Origin: Streptomyces pristinaespiralis
GTDB lineage: Bacteria; Actinomycetota; Actinomycetes; Streptomycetales; Streptomycetaceae
NCBI RefSeq assembly: GCF_001278075.1
Contig: NZ_CP011340.1
Coordinates: forward strand, 1,612,001 to 1,676,000
Direction of reading: 5' to 3'
Length of the DNA stretch: 64,000 nt
Shown here: positions 17,728 through 26,503 of the stretch, piece after piece
How the letters are laid out: each line of letters begins with the position of its first letter
Numbering within the stretch: position 1 is the first letter of the stretch
Notes under the pieces: generated by a model
Told to the model about the DNA's origin: nothing
The model's input: only the letters and a program-made list of their open reading frames with translations
Database searches by the model: none
Position numbers and translations under genes: made by a program

Positions 17728-19602
17728 CTAGCTCCAGTCGATGTCGGATTGACGCTCCAGTGGGGTCCGGTCCTCCACGGACTCCGGGACCATCAGCGTG
17801 TCCGCCGCGGTCATCGCGTCGGGGAAGCGCAGGTGGGTCCGCGTCCGGATCTCGGACAGCTTGACCTGGAACACCCGGAACTCGTCGAGTTCGAGGGCTT
17901 CGGGCACCTCCAGGTTCTGCGTCAGCAGGAACGCCTTGCACTTGAGCTTGCCGGACTCGGAGAAGACGAGCACCTTCCAGAACTCGCGCGGGAGCTTGAC
18001 CCCCCGGAAGACGCGGTCGTCCTCGTGGAAGACCGGGCCGCCGAACGCACTGACCTTGAGCTCGTCGACGCGGACGTCTTCGAAGACCGCGTCCTCGAGG
18101 TGGCCCCAGATGCCGTTCCGCCCGCTCTGGTTGAAGTCGTCCATCTGCGGGGTGATGTTGGTGTAGAAGAACGAGTCCTTGTTGGCCTTCTTCGCCTCGG
18201 GCAACGAGCCCCAGACCACGTCGGCGCGGCGCGCGATGTGGCCGCGGTCGAGCCGGTTGTTGCGGCCCTTGTACAGCTCGTTGCTGACCTGGGCGGCGGC
18301 GGGAAGGCGCGGGTCCTTGGCGAAGCCGATGCCCTTCCGGTCGAGCTTCTTGAGGGTGCCGCCGTCGATGTTCCAGGCCACCCAGACGGCGAAGCGCCGC
18401 GACGTGCTGAGGGCCAGCGAGAAGTGCGTGTACGGGATCACCTCGGAGCCGTTGATCCGGACCGCGTCCTCCTTGATCGACGGGTTGAGCTGCGGCGTTC
18501 CGATCGGTACCGCGAGGAAGCCCGGGTCGTAGCCGGTCAGGGCCTCCAGCGATTCGGGGTCCGGCGGTACGAGGGTGATCTTCAGTTCGTCGAAGACCGC
18601 CTGGGGGAAGCAGGCCAGAGCGCGGTCCTCGGGGTCCCCGTCCCCCTCACCACCGAAGTGCAGACCGGCCATGACGTCCGTGGGCCTGCCGGACCGGGTC
18701 GTGAACATCCAGACCGATCCGGAGTCGCCGGTCAGGCTGATCTCGTCGCCGTCCGCGGGATGCCTGGGGTCGGGACCTATCTCGAAGCATTCGATCTCGC
18801 GCACCCCGACCGACCCGCCGTAGTTGATGCCGACGAGGGCGAAGGGCCTCCTCACCAGGCCGTGCGTGACGCCCGTGGTGCGGCCGCTCTTGACGACCTT
18901 GTCGTCGATCTGCGGTTCGCCCAGCTTCGTCGGCGTGACATCGAGGTCGAGGATGTCCCTGGTGAATTCACGATCGGTGACCGTCGACACAGCGCAGTCG
19001 CCGACCCTGCCGAGGTGGGCGCGCTTGAGCCTGCCGAGCCGGTTCATCGCGATGCGGCTGTCGTCGGCCGTGCCGGGTTGCACGACCACGTCGCCGAGCT
19101 CGCCCTTACGGCCGTTCAGCACGTGCCAGTTGCTCAGCACACAGGGCGAGCCGTCGTTCCTGTCGAAGGCGATGCATCCGAAGGTGCCGGCGGTCACCTT
19201 GATGTTGCCGACGCTCACCCCGGGGCGGACCGGATCGACGCGCTTCTGCCGCTGCGGCGTCTCACCCTCGGCCACCACGAGGAAGTGCGGCTTGTAGGTG
19301 CGCTGGACGACATCGGTCGGCACCGGGACGCCGCCTATGTCGATGGTGGCGGGGATCTCGGCGGTCCTCAGTTCGTCCAGTCCCTCCGGCCGGACCTTTT
19401 TGTCGACCGTGAACTGAAGGGCCAGTTCCTTGCCCCGTTTCCCGTTCTTCTCCTTGTACCCGATACCGATCGAGGACACGTTCGGGTCGCTGAGGAAGCC
19501 CGGCCCCCGGGTACGGATGAACTGCTTGAGGTCGCTGATCAGTTTGTCCTGGCCGCTCGGGGAGGGGCCTGGACCGGCGGACCGCCGCTTCTTGGCAGCC
19601 AT
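17728..19602 (-). CDS. Trypsin-like serine protease fused to DNA/RNA non-specific endonuclease (NUC1)
   Basis: A 624-aa two-domain protein. Residues about 105-330 are a chymotrypsin-fold peptidase with an apparently complete triad: SNWHVL (His160), VGDCAVS (Asp202) and LTGDSGS (Ser294). Residues about 365-600 are a beta-beta-alpha metal nuclease: LDRGHIARRAD (DRGH motif, His455 the general base) and FFYTNITPQMDDFNQ (metal-binding Asn). The first 35 residues are basic and unlike a signal peptide, so the protein is probably cytoplasmic or leaves by a non-Sec route. This is an effector-like architecture: the protease could process itself or a partner, releasing the nuclease. No immunity gene is evident. 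It is divergent from a leishmanolysin-like protease. Confidence 0.85.
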   Translation of the reverse strand: MAAKKRRSAGPGPSPSGQDKLISDLKQFIRTRGPGFLSDPNVSSIGIGYKEKNGKRGKELALQFTVDKKVRPEGLDELRTAEIPATIDIGGVPVPTDVVQRTYKPHFLVVAEGETPQRQKRVDPVRPGVSVGNIKVTAGTFGCIAFDRNDGSPCVLSNWHVLNGRKGELGDVVVQPGTADDSRIAMNRLGRLKRAHLGRVGDCAVSTVTDREFTRDILDLDVTPTKLGEPQIDDKVVKSGRTTGVTHGLVRRPFALVGINYGGSVGVREIECFEIGPDPRHPADGDEISLTGDSGSVWMFTTRSGRPTDVMAGLHFGGEGDGDPEDRALACFPQAVFDELKITLVPPDPESLEALTGYDPGFLAVPIGTPQLNPSIKEDAVRINGSEVIPYTHFSLALSTSRRFAVWVAWNIDGGTLKKLDRKGIGFAKDPRLPAAAQVSNELYKGRNNRLDRGHIARRADVVWGSLPEAKKANKDSFFYTNITPQMDDFNQSGRNGIWGHLEDAVFEDVRVDELKVSAFGGPVFHEDDRVFRGVKLPREFWKVLVFSESGKLKCKAFLLTQNLEVPEALELDEFRVFQVKLSEIRTRTHLRFPDAMTAADTLMVPESVEDRTPLERQSDIDWS

Positions 19603-19872
19603 GGAAGGCTCCCTTCACGCATGAAGTTCAGGCGTGAGAAGCCCTGCCGGAATCATGGCGCCCAGCGGTGGTTGAACCGGAAGCGAACGGCCTGGACTTC
19701 CCGCTCTGCCGTGCACCTTCCAGGATACGGCCGGGCCCCGGACATGTAATGCCATGCACTGCGAAAACAGGCGAACTTTCAACGATATTTGGTTGCATCG
19801 CCTACAACTCTGAACACGCCTAACGTTATTCAGGGGGCACAAAGCCGGCTGCACGCGATGGGAGAAGTAGCC
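19603..19872. promoter_or_regulatory. Shared divergent promoter region of the two protease genes
   Basis: A 270-bp interval between the starts of the protease-nuclease (minus) and the metalloprotease (plus). Its second half (19745-19845) is clearly AT-richer than the surroundings (for example TTTCAACGATATTTGGTTGC), as expected for promoters. I see no convincing paired -35/-10 or palindrome. No gene fits. Confidence 0.45.
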
Positions 19873-20745
19873 ATGGGCAGGCACATCAATGACCCATTTG
19901 AAACGTACAGGGCAGTCGCTGACAGCGGCCGCGCCGCAGAACTCGCCGCCACCACGTCTCCGTTCCAGATCGAGGTGCGGTTCCTCGGAGGGCTGACGAA
20001 CAGCCAGAAGAGCGTTTTCGCCGAGGCCGCGGACCGTTGGGCTCACGTCATCGTGGGAGACCTGGAGACCGCGATCATCAACGACTTCACCGGCAGGGTC
20101 GTGATCGACGATCTCTTGATCGACGCCGAAGGCGTCCCGATCGACGGTGTCAACAACGTCCCCAACATCCTCGGACAGGCCGGCCCGACGCGGTTCCGGA
20201 GGGACGACGCGGCCAGCGGAGCCGGACTTCCCGCGAAGGGGCGCATGAGGTTCGACAGCGCCGACCTGACCCAGATGGAAGAGGGAGGCTCACTCCTCGA
20301 CGTCATTACCCACGAGATGGGACACGTACTGGGAATCGGAACCGTCTGGGACGACTTCGCCGTCCTGAAGGACTTCCCGGGCGACGACCCGACCTTCGTC
20401 GGACCGGAGGCCATGAAGGAGTTCGGCAGGCTCACCGGAGAAGGACCCGCCCCGGTGCCGGTCGCCAATGTCGGCGGCGCGGGAAGCGCGGGCGGCCACT
20501 GGCGCGAGAGCGTCTTCGACAACGAGCTGATGTCACCGAACATCGACGGCAGCAACAACCCCTTGAGCCGGCTGACGGTGGCGAGCCTGGGCGACCTCGG
20601 ATACACGGTCGATCTCGACGCGGCACAGGACTACGAGCTGCCGAATCTGCTCGAGATCGCACGCTCCGGCCGCCTACCGGCCTCGGTGCAGGAGCATGTG
20701 GTGCTCCCGACCGTCCCGACCCGTATCCCGGCCGAGAGGCCCTGA
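19873..20745 (+). CDS. Leishmanolysin-like zinc metalloendopeptidase
   Basis: A 290-aa M8-type peptidase. The zinc motif is THEMGHVLGIG (His147, Glu148, His151), the third ligand is in GGHWRES (His209), and the Met-turn is ELMSP (Met220), the order expected of metzincins. I start at 19873 because GGGAG lies 8 nt upstream; the longer ORF from 19789 has no such site. There is no signal peptide, unlike eukaryotic leishmanolysins. It is divergent from the protease-nuclease fusion, which suggests joint expression of two proteases, one carrying a nuclease. Confidence 0.88.
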   Translation: MGRHINDPFETYRAVADSGRAAELAATTSPFQIEVRFLGGLTNSQKSVFAEAADRWAHVIVGDLETAIINDFTGRVVIDDLLIDAEGVPIDGVNNVPNILGQAGPTRFRRDDAASGAGLPAKGRMRFDSADLTQMEEGGSLLDVITHEMGHVLGIGTVWDDFAVLKDFPGDDPTFVGPEAMKEFGRLTGEGPAPVPVANVGGAGSAGGHWRESVFDNELMSPNIDGSNNPLSRLTVASLGDLGYTVDLDAAQDYELPNLLEIARSGRLPASVQEHVVLPTVPTRIPAERP

Positions 20746-20852
20746 CGGACGGCCCGGTCGACGTCCGCGCACTGGTGACCAGCTCGCCGACAGCGAGCTG
20801 GCCACCAGCCGGTCGCATCAGTCGTCCTTTGAGCGTGTTTGACACGCGAAAA

Positions 20853-20874
20853 GAGTGAGTGGTTAAGTACTCAC
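20853..20874 (+). promoter_or_regulatory. Putative TetR operator, copy 1 (before the TetR gene)
   Basis: GAGTGAGTG starts at 20853. GTGAGT (20855-20860) and ACTCAC (20869-20874) are perfect 6-bp inverted arms with an 8-bp centre, and the second arm touches the ATG at 20875. The 9-mer recurs before the two following genes. The position fits autorepression. Confidence 0.55.
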
Positions 20875-21441
20875 ATGAACACGGAACGCCGACGCCAACT
20901 GTCCACCGCCGAAGAACGTCGTGAAACCGTGCTGCGCACGGCGATCGGCGCCTTCGCGGCCCGGGGGTACTTCGGCACCACCACCACCGAGGTGGCCAAG
21001 GCCGCCGGCATCTCCCAGGCCTACGTCTACCGGCTCTTCCCCAACAAGGAAGCCCTCTTCGTCGCCGTCGTCGAGCACTGCTTCGTCCGGGTCCGCGAGA
21101 GCCTGGAGGCCGGTGCGGCCGCCGCGAAGGGCAGCTCGCCCGAGGCGGTGCTCTCGGCGATGGGGGACGCGTACGCCCGCCTGATCAGCGACAACGACCT
21201 CATGCTGGTGCAGACGCACGCCCAGGCCGCCGCGGTCTCCGAGCCCGCCGTCCGCGATGCCGTACGCGCCGGGTACGCACGCCTGGTGGAGTACGTGCGC
21301 GGAGCCTCCGGGGGTGACGACCGACAGGTGCAGGAGTTCTTCGCCGTCGGGATGCTCTGTCACCTTCTGGTGTCGATGGACGTCGACACCGTGGACGCCC
21401 CGTGGACACGCACCCTCGCGGCAGGCATCCGACACTACTGA
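20875..21441 (+). CDS. TetR-family transcriptional regulator
   Basis: A 188-aa repressor from the ATG at 20875. The helix-turn-helix is at residues 14-60: RRETVLRTAIGAFAARGYFG, TTTTEVAKAAGISQAYVYRLF and PNKEALFVAVVEH. The C-terminal ligand domain resembles TetR_C-type tails (VQTHAQAAAVSEPAVRDAV, FFAVGMLCHLLVSMDV). The palindrome at 20853-20874 overlaps its start, and related words precede the SRPBCC and carotenoid-oxygenase genes. It likely controls that cassette in response to a small aromatic or isoprenoid ligand; this is inferred. Confidence 0.9.
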   Translation: MNTERRRQLSTAEERRETVLRTAIGAFAARGYFGTTTTEVAKAAGISQAYVYRLFPNKEALFVAVVEHCFVRVRESLEAGAAAAKGSSPEAVLSAMGDAYARLISDNDLMLVQTHAQAAAVSEPAVRDAVRAGYARLVEYVRGASGGDDRQVQEFFAVGMLCHLLVSMDVDTVDAPWTRTLAAGIRHY

Positions 21442-21514
21442 CCCTTAAACGCCGCACGCGACTCCCTCTACGTCCCCCGCTTCGGCCTGGGCCGCTGGTT
21501 TCCGCAGGCCGAAG

Positions 21515-21534
21515 GAGTGAGTGGTCGAACACAC
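21515..21534 (+). promoter_or_regulatory. Putative TetR operator, copy 2 (before the SRPBCC gene)
   Basis: The 9-mer GAGTGAGTG is repeated here, followed by GTCGAACACAC. One arm matches copy 1 and the other is degenerate. It lies 49-68 bp upstream of the SRPBCC start, in the place of a promoter or 5' leader. Confidence 0.45.
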
Positions 21535-21582
21535 ATGAACGCAGGGCCCACAACAGCCCTCGACAACCGACGGAGGAACACC

Positions 21583-22104
21583 ATGCTCACCCTCGCCACC
21601 GCCGCATTGACCGCGCTTCCCCTGGCCCTCGGGCCGGGCAACCCCGACCGCGAGCCCGTCGAGATCGACCGGAACGCTCCGGTGATCTCCCGCGACGACA
21701 TCGTCATCCACGCACCCCTGAACCACGTGTGGCGGATCCAGACCGACGTCGAACAGTGGCCGGCCTGGCAGCCCGCGGTGCACTCGTCGGTCAAGCAGAC
21801 TCCGGGACCGCTCAGGCCGGGCTCGTCATGGCTGTGGTCCACCGACGGCCTCGACGGGATCACCTCCACGGTCAAGCAGATCGAGCCCGGGCGTCGCATC
21901 GTGTGGGGCGGCCCGGCCCAGGGCATCACCGCCGTCCACATGTGGACCTTCACCCCGACCGAGGACGGGGTGAAGGTCCACACCGAGGAGTCCTGGACCG
22001 GCGACCCGGTCACCGCCGACACCGCCGTCCTCCAGCAGGCGTTGGACGCCTCCCTCGATCACTGGCTCCACAACCTCAAGCAGCGGGCCGAGCGGCGCCC
22101 CTGA
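21583..22104 (+). CDS. SRPBCC-family (polyketide cyclase-like) protein
   Basis: A 173-aa protein from the ATG at 21583, with GGAGG 6 nt upstream. An N-terminal hydrophobic stretch (MLTLATAALTALPLALG) may be a signal or membrane anchor. The body has the START/SRPBCC pattern: DIVIHAPLNHVWRIQTDVEQ, WPAWQPAV, GSSWLWSTDGLDGITSTVKQ and GPAQGITAVHMWTFTPTEDG. The deep hydrophobic pocket of this fold binds aromatic or isoprenoid ligands. In this cassette it may present a lipophilic substrate to the carotenoid oxygenase. Confidence 0.82.
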   Translation: MLTLATAALTALPLALGPGNPDREPVEIDRNAPVISRDDIVIHAPLNHVWRIQTDVEQWPAWQPAVHSSVKQTPGPLRPGSSWLWSTDGLDGITSTVKQIEPGRRIVWGGPAQGITAVHMWTFTPTEDGVKVHTEESWTGDPVTADTAVLQQALDASLDHWLHNLKQRAERRP

Positions 22105-22138
22105 ACACCGGGCATGCCGACGACATTTCTTCGCTCGA

Positions 22139-22160
22139 GAGTGAGTGATTGACCACGCAT
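22139..22160 (+). promoter_or_regulatory. Putative TetR operator, copy 3 (before the carotenoid oxygenase gene)
   Basis: GAGTGAGTG recurs at 22139, followed by ATTGACCACGCA. It lies 79-100 bp before the carotenoid oxygenase start. Three identical 9-mers within 1.3 kb, each before a gene of the same cassette, are unlikely by chance. Confidence 0.45.
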
Positions 22161-22238
22161 TCGCGGCGGTGCTTTTCGTTCGCCGCACCCGCACCCGCAC
22201 CCGCGCCCGCAAAGAGACTCAGGAGAACGGACACCGTC

Positions 22239-23591
22239 ATGACCGACAAGCCTTACCTGACCGGCCACTACACCCCCGTCGCCGACGAGATCACCGCCAC
22301 CGGCCTGGGAGTCGAGGGCAGCATCCCGCCCGAGCTCACCGGCAGGTTGATCCGCAACAGTCACAACCCGAAGCCCGGCATCACCCCGACCCACTGGTTC
22401 AAGGGCAGCGGCATGGTCCACGGCATCCGTCTCCGGGACGGCCGCGCCGAGTGGTACCGCAACCGCTGGGTGCACACCCCCGCCCTGGACGGCGCCCCCT
22501 ACATGACCGCGCACGGCCCCGACCTCACCGCGAGCACTGCCGGAACCCACGTCATCGAGCACGGCGGACGCCTGCTGGCCCTGTGCGAGTCGAATCTGCC
22601 CTTCGAGCTGACCGCCGACCTGGAGACCGTGGGGGCCTTCGACTTCGGCGGCAAGCTCACCTCCGCCATGACCGCCCATCCCAAGGAGGACCCGGTCACC
22701 GGTGAGCTGCACTTCTTCGCCTCCTCGCCCTTCCCTCCGTTCTTGATCCACCACGTCGCCTCGCCCGACGGACAGGTCCTCGACAGCCAGGAGGTCCCCG
22801 GCGCCACGGCCGCGCTCAAGCACGACTTCGCCCTCACCGAGCACCACGTCGTCTTCCTGGAGGGCTCGGTCACCTTCGACCCGTCCGAACACTCCGGCAT
22901 CCCCTACGCCTGGAGCGACGCCCAGCCGACCAGGATCGGGGTCATGCCGCGCGGCATCGGCGGCGCCGGCAAGGTGCGCTGGTTCGAGATCGCCCAGGGA
23001 TACGGCATGCACTTCGCCAACGCCTACGAGGACGCACTCGGCCGGATCGTCGTCGAAGGGCCCACGGTCGGCCGCGAGGGCTGGCAGCGCTCCTGGAACT
23101 GGTGGGTCGGCGCGCCCGACCGCGGCGCCGATCCCAACTCCGGCTCGCGAAGCCGCCGCTGGACCGTCGATCTCGCGGCCGGTCGCGTCACGGAGGAGCA
23201 GACCGACGACCTGACCGTGGAGTTCCCCACCATCAACGACGCGTTCCTCGGCCGCGAGCACCGCTACCAGTACGCGCTGTCGTTCCCCGACGACCTCGGC
23301 ATCGGCAACCACACGCTGGTGAAGTACGACCGCACGACCGGCACCCGGCAGCTGCTGCCCTTCGGCACCGGTCAGCTGCCCAGCGAGGCGGTCTTCGTGC
23401 CGGCGGAAGCCGCCACCGACGAAGACGCCGGATACCTGCTCACCGTCGTCAGCGACCTCGACGCCGACGCCTCCAGGATGCTCATCCTCGACGCCTCCGA
23501 CCTCAGCGTCCCCCCGGTCGCCACCATCCACCTGCCCCGCCGCGTCCCCGCGATGATCCACGGCTCCTGGATCCCCGACACCACGCTCTGA
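22239..23591 (+). CDS. Carotenoid-cleavage/lignostilbene dioxygenase family enzyme
   Basis: A 450-aa non-haem iron propeller enzyme, full length. The start at 22239 (MTDKPYLTGHYTPVADEITA) follows AGGAG; a longer upstream frame reads low-complexity AP repeats and is not credible. The four iron-binding histidines are probably in MTAHPKEDP, LKHDFALTEHH, GMHFANAYED and MIHGSWIP. HWFKGSGMVHGIRL and EFPTINDAFLGREHRYQYAL are family blocks. Such enzymes split conjugated double bonds of carotenoids, apocarotenoids or stilbenes to aldehydes. No carotenoid biosynthetic gene is visible, so the substrate may be external. Confidence 0.9.
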   Translation: MTDKPYLTGHYTPVADEITATGLGVEGSIPPELTGRLIRNSHNPKPGITPTHWFKGSGMVHGIRLRDGRAEWYRNRWVHTPALDGAPYMTAHGPDLTASTAGTHVIEHGGRLLALCESNLPFELTADLETVGAFDFGGKLTSAMTAHPKEDPVTGELHFFASSPFPPFLIHHVASPDGQVLDSQEVPGATAALKHDFALTEHHVVFLEGSVTFDPSEHSGIPYAWSDAQPTRIGVMPRGIGGAGKVRWFEIAQGYGMHFANAYEDALGRIVVEGPTVGREGWQRSWNWWVGAPDRGADPNSGSRSRRWTVDLAAGRVTEEQTDDLTVEFPTINDAFLGREHRYQYALSFPDDLGIGNHTLVKYDRTTGTRQLLPFGTGQLPSEAVFVPAEAATDEDAGYLLTVVSDLDADASRMLILDASDLSVPPVATIHLPRRVPAMIHGSWIPDTTL

Positions 23592-23715
23592 CCGCGCGCT
23601 CACCCGACGGGCGCCGGAAGCGGTCGCGCCTCCGGTGCCCGCCGGAGCGCGACGGGCCCGTTCCCGTGCATCCCGGAACGGCACAGCCGATGTCCCACCG
23701 CACAAAGGAGTTGTC

Positions 23716-25224
23716 GTGAAGTCGATCGGCCCGACCCGAAGCTCACACTCCCTGTCGGTCACGCGCAGGGGAGCGGCTCTCATCGTTCTGGCCGGCGCGC
23801 AATTCGTTGTCACGCTGAGCACATCCATCGTCAACGTCGCTCTGCCCGCCGTTCGCGACGGGGTCGGTCTGTCCGACAGCGGTATGTCCTGGGTCGTCAA
23901 CGCCTACGGACTCGCCTTCGGGGCGCTGCTTCTGTCGGGCGGGAGAGCCGGCGATCTCCTGGGGCGGAGGCGGGTCCTCCTCGCGGGCCTCGCTCTCTTC
24001 GCGGCGGCCTCGATCACCGCAGGACTGGCCTCCACGGCGTGGCTGCTGATCGGTGCCCGTACGGCCCAGGGGATCGGCGCCGCGGCCGTCGCACCCGCGG
24101 CACTCGCCCTCGTCATGCAGCTCTTCCCGCCCGGTCCCGGCCGCGGCAGGGCGCTGGGGGTGTGGGGCGCCGTCTCCGGCGCCGGAGGAGCGGCCGGGGT
24201 ACTGGCGGGCGGACTGCTCACCGAGAGCCTCGGCTGGCCCTGGATCTTCCACGTCTCCGGATTCGGCGCGGCCTGCGTCTGCGCCGCCGCCGCCACACTG
24301 CTGCCGGCGACCGCCCCTCCCGCCCCAGCCGCCCGCCGGCTCGATCTCGCCGGAACGCTCGCCGTCACGCTCGGGCTGGTCGCCCTCGTCCACGGGCTCA
24401 CCGCCGCCCGGCGCTCCGGATGGACCGATCCGTTGGTGCTGACCTCCCTGACCGCCGCCACCCTTCTGCTCCTGCTCTTCGTCGTGGTCGAACGGCACCA
24501 CCCCGCTTCCCTGATCCCGCCGCAGCTGCTGACGACAGGTACGGTCGCCCCGGCCAATCTCGTCATGACGCTGCTGGGCGCCGTGTGGGTCGGACTGTTC
24601 TTCTTCCTCCCCCTCTACCAGCAGCAGGTGCTCGGCGCCGGGCCGCTGGAGGCGGGGCTGTCCCAACTGCCTCTCGCCGCGGCGAACATGCTCGGCTCCT
24701 CCCTCGCCCCACGCCTCGCCGGCCGGCTGGGAGCCCATGTCACCCTCGCCGCCGCCCTGCTGACGCAGGCGTCCGGACTGCTGTGGCTGTCCCGCGTCTC
24801 GGCGCAGGGATCGTTCCTCGCCGACGTGCTCGGCCCCACCCTCGTCATCGGCCTCGGACTCGGCGTCGCCTTCGTCCAGCTCACCAGCGCCGCCGTCACC
24901 GGCGTGGACCCCGCCGACGCGGGCCTGGCCGGCGGCCTGGTCAACACCACCCGCCAGATCGGCGGCGCCATCGGCCTCGCCCTCCTCGGCACACTCGCCG
25001 CCTCGACCACAGCCGGCGCTGCGCCTCACCTTTCCCGCACCGAGGCCCTCACCGAGGGCTACCGGGCCGCGTTCCTCGTCTCCGCCGGCCTCATCGCCGC
25101 CGGAGCCGTACTCACTCCCCTGCTCGCACGCCGCGCGGCCCGATCAGCCACGCCGGCCCAGGAGCCGGCCGCGTCCCACTCCACCACGCCGCACAGCCCG
25201 GCGACGACCCGCTCCACACGCTGA
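23716..25224 (+). CDS. MFS transporter, DHA2 (14-TM) type
   Basis: A 502-aa exporter from the GTG at 23716 with AAAGGAG 5 nt upstream. It has the DHA2 signature pattern: LDxTIVNVALP-type motif here LSTSIVNVALPAVRDGVGLS, then GGRAGDLLGRRRVLLAGLAL and ARTAQGIGAAAVAPAALALV. About 14 membrane segments span the length. Note S replaces the usual acidic residue in TM1 (LSTS for LD.T), which may alter proton coupling. It closes the TetR cassette and probably exports the product or substrate of the oxygenase. Confidence 0.88.
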   Translation: MKSIGPTRSSHSLSVTRRGAALIVLAGAQFVVTLSTSIVNVALPAVRDGVGLSDSGMSWVVNAYGLAFGALLLSGGRAGDLLGRRRVLLAGLALFAAASITAGLASTAWLLIGARTAQGIGAAAVAPAALALVMQLFPPGPGRGRALGVWGAVSGAGGAAGVLAGGLLTESLGWPWIFHVSGFGAACVCAAAATLLPATAPPAPAARRLDLAGTLAVTLGLVALVHGLTAARRSGWTDPLVLTSLTAATLLLLLFVVVERHHPASLIPPQLLTTGTVAPANLVMTLLGAVWVGLFFFLPLYQQQVLGAGPLEAGLSQLPLAAANMLGSSLAPRLAGRLGAHVTLAAALLTQASGLLWLSRVSAQGSFLADVLGPTLVIGLGLGVAFVQLTSAAVTGVDPADAGLAGGLVNTTRQIGGAIGLALLGTLAASTTAGAAPHLSRTEALTEGYRAAFLVSAGLIAAGAVLTPLLARRAARSATPAQEPAASHSTTPHSPATTRSTR

Positions 25225-25439
25225 CGCATCGTCGGCCGGTCACGGAGCACCGTCCGCGCCACGCCCCTGAGGGCGGTCCGCACGGCTCAGAGGCTCGCGA
25301 CGTGGCCGTGCGCAGCGGGCGCCGTCGCCGGGGCGCCGGCCGGCGGTCGCAGGTGAGGACTCGATCCCGGCCGATGAGCGGCAATCCTGCCGGTCGGTGC
25401 TCGGTGCGGAGGCTGCCCGCCGACCCGGTCTGCCCGGGT

Positions 25440-26243
25440 TCAGCTCCTGGTCGGGGTGAGCACCACGAAGTCCGCGTTCGACGGGTCGAGGCAGACCGCC
25501 AGACGGCCGACGCCCTCCGCGTCCTCCGGACCCATCTGCACGCTGCCGCCCTTCTCCGTGACCTGTGCGACCGCGGCATCACAGTCGGCGACGGCGAAGA
25601 CCGGGTGCCAGTACGGTTGCCCGTTCGCAAGAGCCAGGTCCTCCTTACGGAGCTCCATCAGGCCGCCTTGCATACGCTCCTCCGGAAGCCCGGCGGGAGT
25701 GACGAGGGAGTAGGTGCCCCCGCCGCCCGGCAGCTCCATGTCGCCGAACTGCCAGCCGAAGACCCGGCCGTAGAAATCCTTGGAAGCGGCGACGTCGCTC
25801 GTGTACAGCTCGGTCCAGGACAGCGAGCCCGGCTCGTCCACAAGGTCGGCGCCCTTGTTCTGCCCGGGCTGCCAGACGGCGAACTGGCCCCCCAGCGGGT
25901 CGCTGTACTGCGCCATCCGGCCCCACTCGTCGAGGTCCCTCGGCGCCACCCGCACCGTGCCGCCCGCGCTCTCCACGGCCTGGGTCGTGGCGTCCGCGTC
26001 GGCGACGCAGTAGTAGATCATCCAGGCCGGGCGCGCGCCCTTCTCGGTGAGCTTGCCGAGACCGGCGACGATCTTGCCGTCCTTCCGGAACATCCCGCCT
26101 TCCATGTCCTCCCCCTCCCCCATGGACTCGTAGTCCCACCCCAGCACCGCACCGTAGAAGGCCGCGGCGGCCGGGATGTCGAGGGTGCCGAGGTCCAGCC
26201 AACAGGGGGAGCCCGGGACGAAATCAGTGGTGATCACGAACAT
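25440..26243 (-). CDS. VOC-family protein with two glyoxalase-like domains
   Basis: A 267-aa protein with two VOC modules (about 1-130 and 138-262), each with the beta-alpha-beta pattern. Domain 1: PCWLDLGTLDIPAAAAFYGA then VLGWDYE. Domain 2: SWTELYTSDVAASKDFYGRV then FGWQFGDME. The pairing resembles Streptomyces hydroxylase-type and bleomycin-resistance-like proteins of unknown substrate. It may bind a metal and a small lipophilic molecule. It is divergent from the membrane protein at 26504, across 260 bp with no further gene. Confidence 0.88.
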   Translation of the reverse strand: MFVITTDFVPGSPCWLDLGTLDIPAAAAFYGAVLGWDYESMGEGEDMEGGMFRKDGKIVAGLGKLTEKGARPAWMIYYCVADADATTQAVESAGGTVRVAPRDLDEWGRMAQYSDPLGGQFAVWQPGQNKGADLVDEPGSLSWTELYTSDVAASKDFYGRVFGWQFGDMELPGGGGTYSLVTPAGLPEERMQGGLMELRKEDLALANGQPYWHPVFAVADCDAAVAQVTEKGGSVQMGPEDAEGVGRLAVCLDPSNADFVVLTPTRS

Positions 26244-26503
26244 TCCCTTCGCAGATCAGGTCCTTCGTCTCAGCGTGACACCAGGCACTGACACCCGCCC
26301 GTCGGCGTGGCTGCCCGTGCGCTACGGCCGGGCCTCCCGTGCCACGGAACGCCTGCCGGCCCGGCATGTCCGGCGGTGGCGGCCCAGTAGGCGTGTCGGC
26401 ACACGACTGCAGCGCAACTGCAGCGGCACGGAGATGGTTTCAGGCGCTTCCGTTGCCTAGTCTCCTGGTGACCTCTTGGCACGGCGACGCGAAGGACACG
26501 GGG

